Source: Veillonella nakazawae (GTDB taxonomy: Bacteria; Bacillota; Negativicutes; Veillonellales; Veillonellaceae). From it: a DNA stretch of 64,000 nucleotides. Numbering within the stretch: position 1 is the first letter of the stretch; each line of letters starts with the position of its first letter. The stretch spans positions 1,564,501 to 1,628,500 of the forward strand of contig NZ_AP022321.1 in assembly GCF_013393365.1 (NCBI RefSeq). Direction: 5' to 3'. Shown here piece after piece: positions 1-9,604 of this stretch. The translations under genes were made by a program, and so were the position numbers. The notes beneath the pieces were generated by a model. It was not told the origin of the DNA, made no database searches, and was given only the letters and a program-made list of their open reading frames with translations.

Positions 1-313
1 GCAATCGGAACCGTGGGTCCCAATTTACCTTAAGGGCGCGAATACCCATATCCACAGTACCATTAAAGTCGCTATCTACAAAGGCGATGCGGATACGTTC
101 CGCCCCTTCATAGCCACCGTCTGTCTTAACGATAAGCTGTGGGTAGTTAGCCTTGATTGCGTCTGCAATGACAAGGCCTGCAGGGCTCGTAAAGTCCGCC
201 ACGCGGTACGGGCGACCTTTTACAACCTGCTCAGCCAAGTCTAGCATGCGGCGAGCTTCCTCACCACTGCCACTGGCTTCAAAATATCGTATTAATTTAC
301 TAGTATCTGCCAA
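1..313 (-). CDS. ylmH: YlmH-like S4 RNA-binding protein, N-terminal part
   Basis: The first 104 codons of a gene that runs off the left edge. Translation begins MADTSKLIRYFEASGSGEEA and continues with a 'GGYEGAERIRIAFV' stretch, which matches the N-terminal domain of YlmH proteins. These carry a C-terminal S4 RNA-binding domain, here outside the window. In B. subtilis ylmH sits in the ylm cluster beside divIVA; a recent role in stalled-ribosome rescue is reported for the family. The start is a TTG at 311-313 with GGGGA about 7 nt upstream, placed directly after the proC stop, so the gene is probably cotranscribed with proC and sepF. Family identification is good, but the S4 domain itself cannot be seen. 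Confidence 0.75.
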   Translation of the reverse strand, partial: MADTSKLIRYFEASGSGEEARRMLDLAEQVVKGRPYRVADFTSPAGLVIADAIKANYPQLIVKTDGGYEGAERIRIAFVDSDFNGTVDMGIRALKVNWDPRFRL

Positions 314-315
314 AA

Positions 316-1110
316 TTATTTCCCCAATTCATTCGACCGAGCAAGACATGCTACTACGCCGTCTTGGAGAGCACTGCGAAGTCCACCTTTTTCCATGGCA
401 CCAATACCGGCAATGGTCGTGCCACCTGGACTTGTTACTTGATCTCGTAATACTGCTGGATGATTGCCACTTTCAAGAGCCATCTTGCCTGCACCGTACA
501 TCGTTTGAGCCGCTGCCTTGATTGCCAAGTGACGAGGCAATCCGATGCGAACGCCCGCATCAGCTAACGCATCAAGAATGACGAACATATAACCAGGGCC
601 CGCACCAGATAGTGCACCTAAGCGATCTAAATCAGCTTCGCTTACCACGGCCACTTCGCCGACAGCCTCAAACAAGGCTTGAACATCACGACCAAGGTCT
701 GTATGTACATCATCCCCTGCAAGAGCCGTCATACCTGCACCGATAGAAGCCGGTGTATTCGGCATAGCTCTAAACCAGTTAGCTTGCGGAATCGCTGCAT
801 CTAGAGTATCTAAGGTGATACCTGCAGCAACGGAAATCATAACAGTCCCATAAGGTACTTCTTTTAACGTCTCTAATACAGATGGTAACACTTGTGGTTT
901 TACAGCCAAGAGAATAGTATTGTACTCATGCACATTAGGCATAGTCGTAAAACCTACTACACCAAGCTCCTCTGTAAGAGCCTTACATTGTTCTTCGCGA
1001 CGTACTAGAATGTGCGTATCACTTGCTTTCAACACGCCATGCTGTAATGCACCGCGCAATAAAGCGCCCCCCATCGAGCCAACGCCAATACATAAGGTTT
1101 TACCTAACAT
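316..1110 (-). CDS. proC: Pyrroline-5-carboxylate reductase
   Basis: Cytosolic enzyme that reduces 1-pyrroline-5-carboxylate to proline with NAD(P)H, the last step of proline synthesis. The N-terminal Rossmann motif is GVGSMGGALLRG. The C-terminal dimerisation domain has SGAGPGYMFVILDALADAG and VTSPGGTTIAGI, the family signature. The 264-residue length is normal. I chose the ATG at 1110 because GGTGG lies 7 nt before it; two GTG codons further upstream overlap that ribosome binding site. The gene lies between sepF and ylmH, a position where many Firmicutes have the membrane protein gene ylmG/yggT, so the division cluster here includes a proline gene. Confidence 0.95.
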   Translation of the reverse strand: MLGKTLCIGVGSMGGALLRGALQHGVLKASDTHILVRREEQCKALTEELGVVGFTTMPNVHEYNTILLAVKPQVLPSVLETLKEVPYGTVMISVAAGITLDTLDAAIPQANWFRAMPNTPASIGAGMTALAGDDVHTDLGRDVQALFEAVGEVAVVSEADLDRLGALSGAGPGYMFVILDALADAGVRIGLPRHLAIKAAAQTMYGAGKMALESGNHPAVLRDQVTSPGGTTIAGIGAMEKGGLRSALQDGVVACLARSNELGK

Positions 1111-1136
1111 CGTTGTCACCACCGTTTATAGAGAAA

Positions 1137-1634
1137 TTATTTGTTTTCCCAAGCGTATTCGTTTTGCTCAGTTTTGTTACTTTCATTATCAGAATAATCA
1201 ATGGAAATATTTACAGGTACGCACATGAAAATGTCCTTACCCACCTTTTCCAATTTACCATCCAATGCAAAAGTCGCACCAGATACGAAGTCCACAATAC
1301 GAGCTGCTTCATGAGGATCTGTATTTTCAAAGTTAATCAATACAGGACGCATGTCGCGCAATTGATGTGTAATATTTTCAGAGTCTTCAAATACTTTTGG
1401 TTCAATTACAACTACTTTCATAGCTGTTGGACGTTGTGTCATCGTAGATTGGCCTCCTACCTTGCGTGGATGAAATTCAGATGCACCGGATACTGGAGCT
1501 ACTGGAGCTACTGGTGTAGGTTCCGCTTCATATTCCTCTTCATCTTCATAGTCATAATCATCATATTCATAGTCATCATCATTTTTGCCTAAGAATAAGT
1601 TTTTTGCTTTGTCTAAATAATCTCCCAATGCCAT
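1137..1634 (-). CDS. sepF: Cell division protein SepF
   Basis: Membrane-associated FtsZ partner that tethers and bundles the Z-ring. The N-terminus MALGDYLDKAKNLFLG is an amphipathic, membrane-binding type of helix. Residues about 18-40 are an Asp/Glu/Tyr-rich linker. The C-terminal globular domain has RPVLINFENTD and FVSGATFALDG, typical of the family. The length of 165 residues is usual. AGGAGG stands 8 nt before the ATG. The gene lies between yggS and proC, the classical ylmE-ylmF order, which supports the call. Confidence 0.95.
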   Translation of the reverse strand: MALGDYLDKAKNLFLGKNDDDYEYDDYDYEDEEEYEAEPTPVAPVAPVSGASEFHPRKVGGQSTMTQRPTAMKVVVIEPKVFEDSENITHQLRDMRPVLINFENTDPHEAARIVDFVSGATFALDGKLEKVGKDIFMCVPVNISIDYSDNESNKTEQNEYAWENK

Positions 1635-1685
1635 TTGGATTTCCTCCTAATACTTAACGCTATCGATTATCAGGCAACCCAAGCC

Positions 1686-2372
1686 TTAATCATACACACG
1701 TTCCCCAAAAATTGCTGTGCCTACACGAACGATGTTAGCCCCTTCTTCTAAAGCGACTTCAAAGTCGTGAGTCATCCCCATAGATAAATATTGAATCTGC
1801 CCCTCTTCAAAGTAGCCCTTCATATCCTCATACAAGGCGTTTGCTACGCGGAAGATTGGACGTGCTTCCTCTGGATCGTCGAAAAATGGCGCCATACACA
1901 TCAAGCCCCGTACACGTACATGAGGCAATGTCTTTGCATAGTCTCGTATTTCTGGAAACTCTTCAACAGTCATACCTGTTTTGGAGGCTTCTCGAGCCAC
2001 GTTGACTTGCAACAATACGTCTTGCACTTTGTCGTGCTTTGTAGCGACCTTTTCGATTTCATCTAATAGTTTACGGCTGTCTACAGAATGAATTAAATCA
2101 AACATAGGCACCGCTTGACGCACCTTGTTGACCTGTAAATGACCAATCAAGTGCCATGTTAATGCTGGACCTTTATAGGTGAGCTGTTTTTCTTTAGCCT
2201 CTTGTACTCGATTTTCCCCCACATGAGTAACACCGAGACGTGCGACCTCTTCCACCGCTGATACAGGGTGGTTCTTAGTAACAGCTACTAATAATGCTGT
2301 ATCTACGCGACCAACGCGCGCCATAGCATCTGCCATGCGCTGCTGTATAGCGTGTAGGGATTCTTCAATCAT
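1686..2372 (-). CDS. yggS: YggS family pyridoxal phosphate homeostasis protein
   Basis: Cytosolic PLP-binding protein of the alanine racemase fold (YggS/PROSC/YlmE), thought to buffer pyridoxal phosphate rather than catalyse a reaction. The motif LLVAVTKNHP contains the PLP lysine, and GENRVQEAKEK, HLIGHLQVNKV and LSMGMTHDFEVALEEGANIVR are family signatures. The 228-residue length fits. The ATG at 2372 is preferred over one five codons upstream because GGGGA lies 5 nt before it. A promoter candidate lies just upstream, so yggS may be the first gene of a yggS-sepF-proC-ylmH transcript. Confidence 0.95.
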   Translation of the reverse strand: MIEESLHAIQQRMADAMARVGRVDTALLVAVTKNHPVSAVEEVARLGVTHVGENRVQEAKEKQLTYKGPALTWHLIGHLQVNKVRQAVPMFDLIHSVDSRKLLDEIEKVATKHDKVQDVLLQVNVAREASKTGMTVEEFPEIRDYAKTLPHVRVRGLMCMAPFFDDPEEARPIFRVANALYEDMKGYFEEGQIQYLSMGMTHDFEVALEEGANIVRVGTAIFGERVYD

Positions 2373-2429
2373 GTGATTCCCCTTCATCTATATTTAAAAA
2401 CCATAAAATATATTTGTATAGACTATTCT

Positions 2430-2458
2430 ATTATATAGTATTTAGTATTGATTGTACA
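2430..2458 (-). promoter_or_regulatory. Promoter candidate for yggS-sepF-proC-ylmH
   Basis: On the minus strand TGTACA and TATAAT are separated by exactly 17 nt. The site is in the AT-rich gap between pgeF and yggS, and the predicted start is about 50 nt before the yggS start codon. The -10 box is consensus; the -35 box matches at four of six positions. Confidence 0.5.
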
Positions 2459-2501
2459 TCATTTAGGTCTTATAAAGCGCATAAATCCATGTATGTATAT
2501 A

Positions 2502-3356
2502 CTACCGTTCTTGTAGCATACCAAATAAAGCCATGCGACCTGTTTTACCAGATTCTCGACGATAGGAATAACAATCTCTAGATGTTACTGTATCAGTACC
2601 GCCAATAGCGATATTTTCTTTAGGCACACCATTCACCATAAGTCCTTCGGCGATAAAGTTCCATAAGTTGATATAGGCTTTATCTAGTTTATCACCTGGA
2701 TAGTTTACAATATCAGCCACACTACGGTCGGTCATACCACGCCAAGCTAATTCAAAACGTTTCCCTAACTCTACATCGACTTCAAAGGATTCTGGCCCAA
2801 TGCTAGGTCCAAGATAGATATAACAATCTTTGAACTCCGTACCATAAGCTTCTTTCATAGCCTCAATAGTAAGAACTGGCAAATGTCCTATCGCTCCGCG
2901 CCAGCCTGCATGTACCGTAGCGATAGCGTGATGGTTAGCATCATAAATACCTACAGCTACACAATCAGCAGTAAATAAAAATAGCGGTACATTGGGTAAT
3001 TTTGTAAATACCGCATCACAGTCATCGATAGCTGTATCCTCTCCAAAGGCTCCAGCACCAACGAGATCTTCTTTGATTTCTACAGCTTTTAAACCATGTA
3101 CTTGATTACCACAAGAGATTCGCTCTGGTTCAACACCTAAATATTCAGCAATAATAGCACGGTTTTCACGAACATACTTAGGCTCATCCCCTACGTGAAA
3201 TGCTAAATTTAGTGATTTATAGGGCTCTTGAGATACACCACCATGACGGTACGTATCACCTATTGTAATAGGAAAACGATCTGCCCAATTAGGAGTTTCA
3301 TAAGACCAAGTACCATGAGGTCCTTTAATATCTATACGTTTTACAGATTGATTCAT
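2502..3356 (-). CDS. pgeF: Peptidoglycan editing factor PgeF (YlmD/YfiH, multicopper-polyphenol-oxidase fold)
   Basis: A 284-residue protein of the YfiH/DUF152 family. Members were once called laccases; in E. coli PgeF removes wrongly incorporated L-Ser from muropeptide precursors, and other members show purine nucleoside phosphorylase activity. The metal-site signature is present: GNQVHG around residue 84, TADCVAV around 130 and HAGWRGA around 150. GGAGG lies 6 nt before the ATG. The gene follows the radical SAM gene by 9 nt and precedes yggS, as ylmD precedes ylmE in Bacillus, so it belongs to the division cluster. Confidence 0.9.
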   Translation of the reverse strand: MNQSVKRIDIKGPHGTWSYETPNWADRFPITIGDTYRHGGVSQEPYKSLNLAFHVGDEPKYVRENRAIIAEYLGVEPERISCGNQVHGLKAVEIKEDLVGAGAFGEDTAIDDCDAVFTKLPNVPLFLFTADCVAVGIYDANHHAIATVHAGWRGAIGHLPVLTIEAMKEAYGTEFKDCYIYLGPSIGPESFEVDVELGKRFELAWRGMTDRSVADIVNYPGDKLDKAYINLWNFIAEGLMVNGVPKENIAIGGTDTVTSRDCYSYRRESGKTGRMALFGMLQER

Positions 3357-3365
3357 AAGTGCCTC

Positions 3366-5093
3366 CTATTTACATACACCACATCGCTTACAACCTTGTA
3401 CACATGGCGGTGTATACGCTTCATCCACAGAGCGTTTCCATTCCATTTCAAGATATCCATCGTCCATCCCCATGTCGAGGTGACTCCATGGTAAAAATTC
3501 ATCAAAGCTGCGTTCACGATAGTTCATCTCGTCCATATCTAGGCCTGCTGCCTTCATTTCAGCCTTGAAGGACTTACTGCCACGATCTGCTGCACATGCC
3601 GCAAGAACAGCACCAAGACGGCGATCACCACGAGCTAGTACACCTTGGATATATGCCTCTTTAGGTGATTCAACGAGCACCTCAATACGACGATTCTTTT
3701 GCAATGATTTTTTAATATATTGAAGTTTTTTCTCTACCGTTTTTTGATTATCCATAGCCATCCATTGGAATGGTGTAAAAGGCTTCGGAATAAATGGATT
3801 GATACTGAGCGTTAAACGACCTTTACAACCTACCTCGGCCATATGGGCTTGCGTCCGTTCTGCCAGGCCTACAATTGCTTCAATATCCTCGTCAGTTTCC
3901 GTAGGCAACCCAATCATAATGTAAAGTCGCATATGTTGGATACCAGACTTAGCTGATAAAGTGGCAGCATTTTGTAAATGCTCTTCGCTAATGCCCTTAT
4001 TAATTACGCGCCGCAATCGTTCACTGCCCGTTTCTGGCGCAATGGTAATCGTCTTTTGCCCACTATCTGCCAAGCCATCTACAACGGCTTGTGTTAAGGA
4101 GTCTGCACGCAAGGATGCGCAAGAATAACGCATATCTTTTGAACGAATATAAGTAACTAACTCATCTACCTCTGGATAATCAGAAATAGCGGCCCCCATA
4201 AGGCCTACCTTTTTACCTAATTTCTCTGCTCTATCTACGCCTTCTTTTAATATTTCTAAAGGTCGTACGCGCGGTACACGGAAACAATAGCCGGCCATAC
4301 AGAATCGACAATGCCGTCCACAACCACGTGCAACCTCGATGATGTACATAGCGCCAAATTCTGTATAGTTTGTTGCTACTACGGTTTCGCCGCCACTAGT
4401 GAGCATTTCAAAGTGGCGTTTAATCGTTTTTGGTGCGCCTTCAGCAATATCGTAACCTTTAAATTCGCCGTCGTCGCTGTAAATTGGCACGTACAAAGAT
4501 GGTATATACACGCCAGATACATTCGCTAATTGACGCAAAATAGCATGTCGATCTAGGCCCTCCATTTTGCCATCGCGAATGATATCTAGAACGCGACTAA
4601 CGATGCCTTCCCCTTCACCGATGATGAAAGCATCGATAAAGTCCGCAAAAGGCTCTGGATTAAATGTAGCACATGGGCCACCGGCAATAACGATAGGATC
4701 AAATTCTGTGCGGTCTTTCCCCATAATAGGTACGCGTCCATGACGTAACATCAACGGAATATGGAAATAGTCCATTTCAAAGGTCACGTCAAAGGCCACT
4801 ACATCAAATTGATGCATAGGCCGCTGTGTTTCAACACTCATCAACGGTGTCTTAGTCTTATCGTATGCTTCTAATTCCTTTTTCTCAGGCAAGAAGATAC
4901 GTTCACATACGCTATCATTACGTAAGTTGATTTCCTCATAAATAATGTGGAGACCAAGATTACTCATGCCTACAAAATATGTATTGGGATAGACGATTGC
5001 TACCTTCTGCCCTGCATGAGGATTTACAGTAATCCGACTATCTTCGTCTTTATATAATGCTTGTAATCGATCAATTAAATCTTTACGATTCAC
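3366..5093 (-). CDS. TIGR03960-type B12-binding radical SAM protein
   Basis: A 575-residue radical SAM protein. Residues 1-190 form a cobalamin-binding-like domain (IVYPNTYFVGMSNLGLHI and a GGPCATFNPEP segment). The 4Fe-4S-binding CxxxCxxC motif is C258, C262 and C265 in ARGCGRHCRFC. A cysteine-rich tail (CVQGCKRCGVCK) ends the protein and could hold another cluster or metal. Some genomes follow this gene with a TIGR03936 partner linked to ribosomal proteins L21/L27, but that partner is not seen here. The start is GTG, with GGGAA 5 nt upstream. Exact substrate is not known to me. Confidence 0.85.
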   Translation of the reverse strand: MNRKDLIDRLQALYKDEDSRITVNPHAGQKVAIVYPNTYFVGMSNLGLHIIYEEINLRNDSVCERIFLPEKKELEAYDKTKTPLMSVETQRPMHQFDVVAFDVTFEMDYFHIPLMLRHGRVPIMGKDRTEFDPIVIAGGPCATFNPEPFADFIDAFIIGEGEGIVSRVLDIIRDGKMEGLDRHAILRQLANVSGVYIPSLYVPIYSDDGEFKGYDIAEGAPKTIKRHFEMLTSGGETVVATNYTEFGAMYIIEVARGCGRHCRFCMAGYCFRVPRVRPLEILKEGVDRAEKLGKKVGLMGAAISDYPEVDELVTYIRSKDMRYSCASLRADSLTQAVVDGLADSGQKTITIAPETGSERLRRVINKGISEEHLQNAATLSAKSGIQHMRLYIMIGLPTETDEDIEAIVGLAERTQAHMAEVGCKGRLTLSINPFIPKPFTPFQWMAMDNQKTVEKKLQYIKKSLQKNRRIEVLVESPKEAYIQGVLARGDRRLGAVLAACAADRGSKSFKAEMKAAGLDMDEMNYRERSFDEFLPWSHLDMGMDDGYLEMEWKRSVDEAYTPPCVQGCKRCGVCK

Positions 5094-5109
5094 TAGTTCC
5101 CTTTCTATA

Positions 5110-5140
5110 TAAGCCCACTATGAATAGTGGGCTTAAAAAT
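5110..5140. terminator. Stem-loop after DUF421 gene
   Basis: A 10-bp stem (AAGCCCACTA / TAGTGGGCTT) with a four-base loop lies between the DUF421 stop and the radical SAM gene. The minus-strand product has only a weak U-tract; on the plus strand the stem is followed by AAAAAT. It could end the DUF421 transcript, but the evidence is moderate. Confidence 0.45.
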
Positions 5141-5155
5141 ACTACATATTAGATT

Positions 5156-5875
5156 TTAAAATTTAGATTTCAATGTATTTTTAGTAGAAATAGTTTTAGT
5201 TTTTAAAGCACTTACAATTTGAGGACGATGTTTTCTTTTATACGGATAGATGACTACCTCACCATCTTTGTATTCAGCAATATATACATCTTTTATTTTA
5301 TACCCTTGCTTTTCAACCTCTTCTTCAAGCCACTCTTCTTCTTTTTCAATTACAGCTAATGTAAAATGGTTAATTTGACCATCATCAATAAGGTCAAATT
5401 TAATATTCTCATCACTAAATTGAACTACGCTGAGCTGACCATTTTGCTCCAATACAGCACGCTTAACATCCGTAACATATTGAACACCTGCTGTACGAAG
5501 CTTTAACTTAAGCTCCGCCGCTTGAATGCCATAACGCATACATTCTTCTGTTAAGATATGACCTTTTTCAATAACAATTACAGGATGTCCATCCAAAATA
5601 GTTTTAAAGAATCGGAGATTTCCTTTTAAGAACTTAAGCGTCATTACAAGTATAGTCCATAAAATGAGGACTAACATAAACTGTAAAATACCGATTTGGT
5701 CATTGTAAATAATGGCACCGATAATACCACCAAGTACATAGTTTTGTAATTGGTCCAAAGCAGAGGTTGGCGCTAAGTTGCCCTTCCCCATTAAGTTGAT
5801 TTGTAAGATAATCGCCAAGAGACCGATGGCGAGTTTGGCAAAGACCATCCCATAGACGGCCATAGCTTCTGTCAT
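5156..5875 (-). CDS. DUF421 (YetF-like) membrane protein
   Basis: A 239-residue inner-membrane protein. Three hydrophobic segments lie at about residues 5-28, 45-65 and 66-84. A cytosolic domain follows, containing GHPVIVIEKGHILTEE and an ELKLKLR segment, the signature of DUF421. In Bacillus spore formers related YetF-type proteins are found in spore membranes and dimerise; the biochemical role elsewhere is unknown. The gene starts 12 nt after the stop of the DUF3290 gene. That pairing is recurrent in Firmicutes and suggests a membrane complex. Confidence 0.85.
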   Translation of the reverse strand: MTEAMAVYGMVFAKLAIGLLAIILQINLMGKGNLAPTSALDQLQNYVLGGIIGAIIYNDQIGILQFMLVLILWTILVMTLKFLKGNLRFFKTILDGHPVIVIEKGHILTEECMRYGIQAAELKLKLRTAGVQYVTDVKRAVLEQNGQLSVVQFSDENIKFDLIDDGQINHFTLAVIEKEEEWLEEEVEKQGYKIKDVYIAEYKDGEVVIYPYKRKHRPQIVSALKTKTISTKNTLKSKF

Positions 5876-5887
5876 TTACGTTCCTCC

Positions 5888-6349
5888 TTATGGTAATACG
5901 TCCGCTTTATCATGAATACGATCTGTTGGGCTCATCTTATACACACGAGTAATTGTATAGGTTGTAAATTCTGGATTAAACTGAACCTCATAATAATCAT
6001 CGCTTACCTTTAAAATCATACCATTGCGAATTTTTAAGGAGTTAACCGCTAATTGCTCACTTGGTACAGAACGATCAGCACTAAAAGAATGTAAAAATTG
6101 AGCCATACGAGAAGAGTCTTCAGAGTATGTTTTCATTCGGTTATATTCTTGATACTCCAGTCCTAAGAAAAACACTACAACTAAAGACAAAATAACCAAT
6201 AAATCACGATAGCGATTAGTAAAACCATTTCGCAATACCTGTACACCTAGAACAAGCAGTGCTAAAAGAATGGCAACAAAAACGATAAAGCCCCATGTTT
6301 GGCCTGTCACAGCCTGACTTTCAACATAGGCCAACGTGTAAAAATCCAT
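5888..6349 (-). CDS. DUF3290 membrane protein
   Basis: A 153-residue protein with hydrophobic segments at about residues 18-39 and 47-66 and a soluble C-terminal part (LKIRNGMILKVSDDYYEVQF) resembling DUF3290. Function is unknown. It directly precedes the DUF421 gene and is likely cotranscribed. AGGAG lies 6 nt before the ATG. Upstream there is a good -10 box but no clear -35. Confidence 0.75.
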   Translation of the reverse strand: MDFYTLAYVESQAVTGQTWGFIVFVAILLALLVLGVQVLRNGFTNRYRDLLVILSLVVVFFLGLEYQEYNRMKTYSEDSSRMAQFLHSFSADRSVPSEQLAVNSLKIRNGMILKVSDDYYEVQFNPEFTTYTITRVYKMSPTDRIHDKADVLP

Positions 6350-6417
6350 ATTGTTCTCCTTTCATATATTATTCTTTATTATATCACAAATAAATATGCT
6401 AATAACCAACAACGACT

Positions 6418-6454
6418 TATAAAAAATAGAGCTACCACAACGATAGCTCTATTA
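6418..6454 (-). terminator. Rho-independent terminator of the 6473-6982 gene
   Basis: The minus strand reads AATAGAGCTA, a nine-base loop, then TAGCTCTATT followed by TTTT. It begins 19 nt after the stop of the upstream orphan gene and separates it from the DUF3290 gene. Confidence 0.8.
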
Positions 6455-6472
6455 AACAGTTTCTATACTAAT

Positions 6473-6982
6473 TTATTTACATTCACGGTACACGATGATA
6501 TAAGCATGGGTATTCGCTGTAAAACCAGATTCTAATTCTAGTTCAACTTCTAAAACGGCATCGTCAACGTCACCTTTATAATACGCCTTACGTTGTTCCG
6601 CGGAATAGAAATACATAGCCGCATTATATTCATTACCTGCTTGTACAGGAATTGTGATGGTAACAGGCTGTGTTTCAACATTCTTTGTTTTAGTACCCAC
6701 ATTATCCGTCGTGTAATATACGGATTCAATGGTATGTTCTCCTGGTGTTAATGCCACAATGACTTGACCATATTGACCAGTTTTATGATCAATAGTAGAA
6801 AGGTCCTTACCATCAACCTTTACAGATTTACCATAAATATGAAGAATCGCTTTATTAGCATTCTCTTGTACAAATTGTTGTTCACCGGCTTGTCGTTTTT
6901 TATTGAACTTCATAAATACGGCAAATAAAATGGCCCAAATGACTGCAACCGCCACGATGATAATAATAGTTGTAGAACTCAT
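6473..6982 (-). CDS. Hypothetical protein with N-terminal membrane anchor
   Basis: I do not recognise this 169-residue protein. Residues 5-23 are a strong transmembrane helix followed by KFNKKRQ, which implies a cytosolic remainder or an uncleaved anchor. The remainder looks beta-rich, with an ILHIYGKSVKVDG segment and a VIVALTPGEHTIES turn. PEGA-like or carbohydrate-binding-like beta domains use such 'TPGEHTIE' turns, which is only a weak hint. It is a single-gene unit with its own promoter candidate and terminator. It has no signal peptidase site that I can see. Confidence 0.7.
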   Translation of the reverse strand: MSSTTIIIIVAVAVIWAILFAVFMKFNKKRQAGEQQFVQENANKAILHIYGKSVKVDGKDLSTIDHKTGQYGQVIVALTPGEHTIESVYYTTDNVGTKTKNVETQPVTITIPVQAGNEYNAAMYFYSAEQRKAYYKGDVDDAVLEVELELESGFTANTHAYIIVYRECK

Positions 6983-7027
6983 AGTATCTCTCCTTATACC
7001 AAAATATACTACACTGACTCTACGTTA

Positions 7028-7056
7028 ACTATATCATACGTACTTGTATTACTCAA
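7028..7056 (-). promoter_or_regulatory. Promoter candidate for the 6473-6982 gene
   Basis: TTGAGT and TATAGT are spaced by exactly 17 nt on the minus strand, about 50 nt before the start codon. The -35 box touches the end of the ilvC terminator. Confidence 0.6.
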
Positions 7057-7085
7057 TAAAAAGCGACCCCAAATGGGGTCGCTTT
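7056..7085 (-). terminator. Rho-independent terminator of ilvC
   Basis: A perfect 9-bp stem (AGCGACCCC / GGGGTCGCT) with loop ATTT, followed on the minus strand by TTTTATT, 40 nt after the ilvC stop. Confidence 0.92.
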
Positions 7086-7126
7086 CAGTAAGCCTATGCT
7101 TATTAAGAAATTACTAATGCAATCTC

Positions 7127-8246
<1,120 letters not shown>

Positions 8247-8318
8247 ATAGACTAATCTACAACTTAAATATGTACCCTTTTTGTATTAAGAAAAAATGAA
8301 TTATCCCAATTTTAGCTC

Positions 8319-9104
8319 TTACTTAACTATAATCCATGGGCGATTTTTCTCCCATACAACGGATACATCAATACCGAATACATCGCTTAGAATTTCATCG
8401 GTTAAGATGTCCTGTTTCTTGCCTTTATACACAATGAGACCATCTTTAATAATAGCTACATGTGTAATACTTGGCATAATCTCTTCAATTTGATGAGCTA
8501 CATAAATAAAAGGCTTATGCTCCTCTCGTGCCATATTCTCAACAGTTCTTAAGAATTGCTCACGAGCAGGCAAATCAAGTCCAGAACAAGGCTCATCTAA
8601 AATGAGTAAATCTGGATTAGCCATAATAGCCCGTGCTAGTAAAACACGGCGCTGTTCACCAGCAGATAGTGTATGAAATCTATGGCCTTCCAAATAGGAC
8701 AAACCAAACTCAGACAATAATTGCAGTCCTCGTTCACGTACTTCAGGCTCTACCTGTTGATAAATACCAATACTATTAAAAGCACCAGAAATAACAACAT
8801 CTTCTACGACTTGTTTATCCAAGGTGGACTGGAATTGTCCAAGCGCCGAACTAACAAAGCCTAATCGGGCCTTGATCTTAGGCCATGCATATTTGCCAAA
8901 TTCATGACCAAATACGCGTAATAATCCTGTTGTAGGAATTTGGTAAGCTGGAATCATGCTGAGCATCGTCGATTTACCAGCCCCATTGAGACCTAATAAG
9001 GCCCAATTCTCTCCTTCTTCAACATGCCAATTAATGCCTTTTAAAATTTCGCGGCCTTCACGACGAAACTTGACGTCTTCATAATGGAGTAATTCACTAC
9101 TCAC
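8319..9104 (-). CDS. Orphan ABC transporter ATP-binding protein (YlmA-like)
   Basis: A 261-residue ABC ATPase. Walker A is LGLNGAGKST (about residues 37-46). The signature is LSAGEQRRVLLARA, Walker B is LLILDEPCSGLD and the switch histidine is in VAHQIEEI. It resembles the YlmA/ModF-like single-domain ATPases for which no permease is known. No membrane partner gene lies nearby. It starts 11 nt after ilvN and so is likely cotranscribed with the branched-chain amino acid genes; whether that is functional or positional is not clear. A role in transport is therefore not proven. Confidence 0.85.
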   Translation of the reverse strand: MSSELLHYEDVKFRREGREILKGINWHVEEGENWALLGLNGAGKSTMLSMIPAYQIPTTGLLRVFGHEFGKYAWPKIKARLGFVSSALGQFQSTLDKQVVEDVVISGAFNSIGIYQQVEPEVRERGLQLLSEFGLSYLEGHRFHTLSAGEQRRVLLARAIMANPDLLILDEPCSGLDLPAREQFLRTVENMAREEHKPFIYVAHQIEEIMPSITHVAIIKDGLIVYKGKKQDILTDEILSDVFGIDVSVVWEKNRPWIIVK

Positions 9105-9115
9105 ACAACCATCTC

Positions 9116-9604
9116 CTAAATCTTTTCTCCACGGCTCATTGCGGTAATGCCAGTTTTGGCAATTTCAAGGACACCATAAGTTTCCATAATTTGAATGAAA
9201 CCGCGTAATTTTTCTACGCTACCAATTACTTCAATAATCATAGAAGTAGGAGAAATATCAAGCACATTGCCACGATATACATCGGCAATTTGTACAATTT
9301 GAGAGCGTGTTGCAGCAGTTGCTTTTACCTTGATAAGCATTAACTCACGGCATACCACATCATGATCTTCAAAAACTTTAACCTTTACAACATCAATGAG
9401 CTTGTAAATTTGTTTTTGAATTTGGTCTAAGATGCGATCATCTGCCTCAACGGTGAGGGTAATACGAGCGTAGCCTGGTGTATTTGTAATACCAGATGTC
9501 ATCTTTGTAACATTAAAACCACGACGGTTAAAGAGTGCCAATATACGTGCACCAATGCCTGCTGTATTTTTTGCAATTACTAAGACTTGATGTTCTTTCG
9601 CCAT
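9116..9604 (-). CDS. ilvN: Acetolactate synthase small (regulatory) subunit
   Basis: Regulatory subunit that activates IlvB and gives valine feedback inhibition. Residues 5-75 are an ACT domain (VLVIAKNTAGIGARILALFNRR is its first strand and helix; the effector-site glycines are present). The C-terminal half matches ALS small-subunit domains. The 162-residue length is normal. The start codon overlaps the ilvB stop by one base (TAATG), which implies translational coupling and stoichiometric synthesis of the two subunits. Confidence 0.95.
   Translation of the reverse strand: MAKEHQVLVIAKNTAGIGARILALFNRRGFNVTKMTSGITNTPGYARITLTVEADDRILDQIQKQIYKLIDVVKVKVFEDHDVVCRELMLIKVKATAATRSQIVQIADVYRGNVLDISPTSMIIEVIGSVEKLRGFIQIMETYGVLEIAKTGITAMSRGEKI

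Noticed and set aside
153..521. Plus-strand open frame over ylmH and proC
   Set aside because: It has no ribosome binding site and opposes two clear minus-strand genes, so it is a shadow frame.
1520..1600. Asp/Glu/Tyr repeat in sepF as a DNA repeat element
   Set aside because: The GAT/TAT/GAA-rich stretch encodes the normal acidic linker of SepF and is not a separate repeat.
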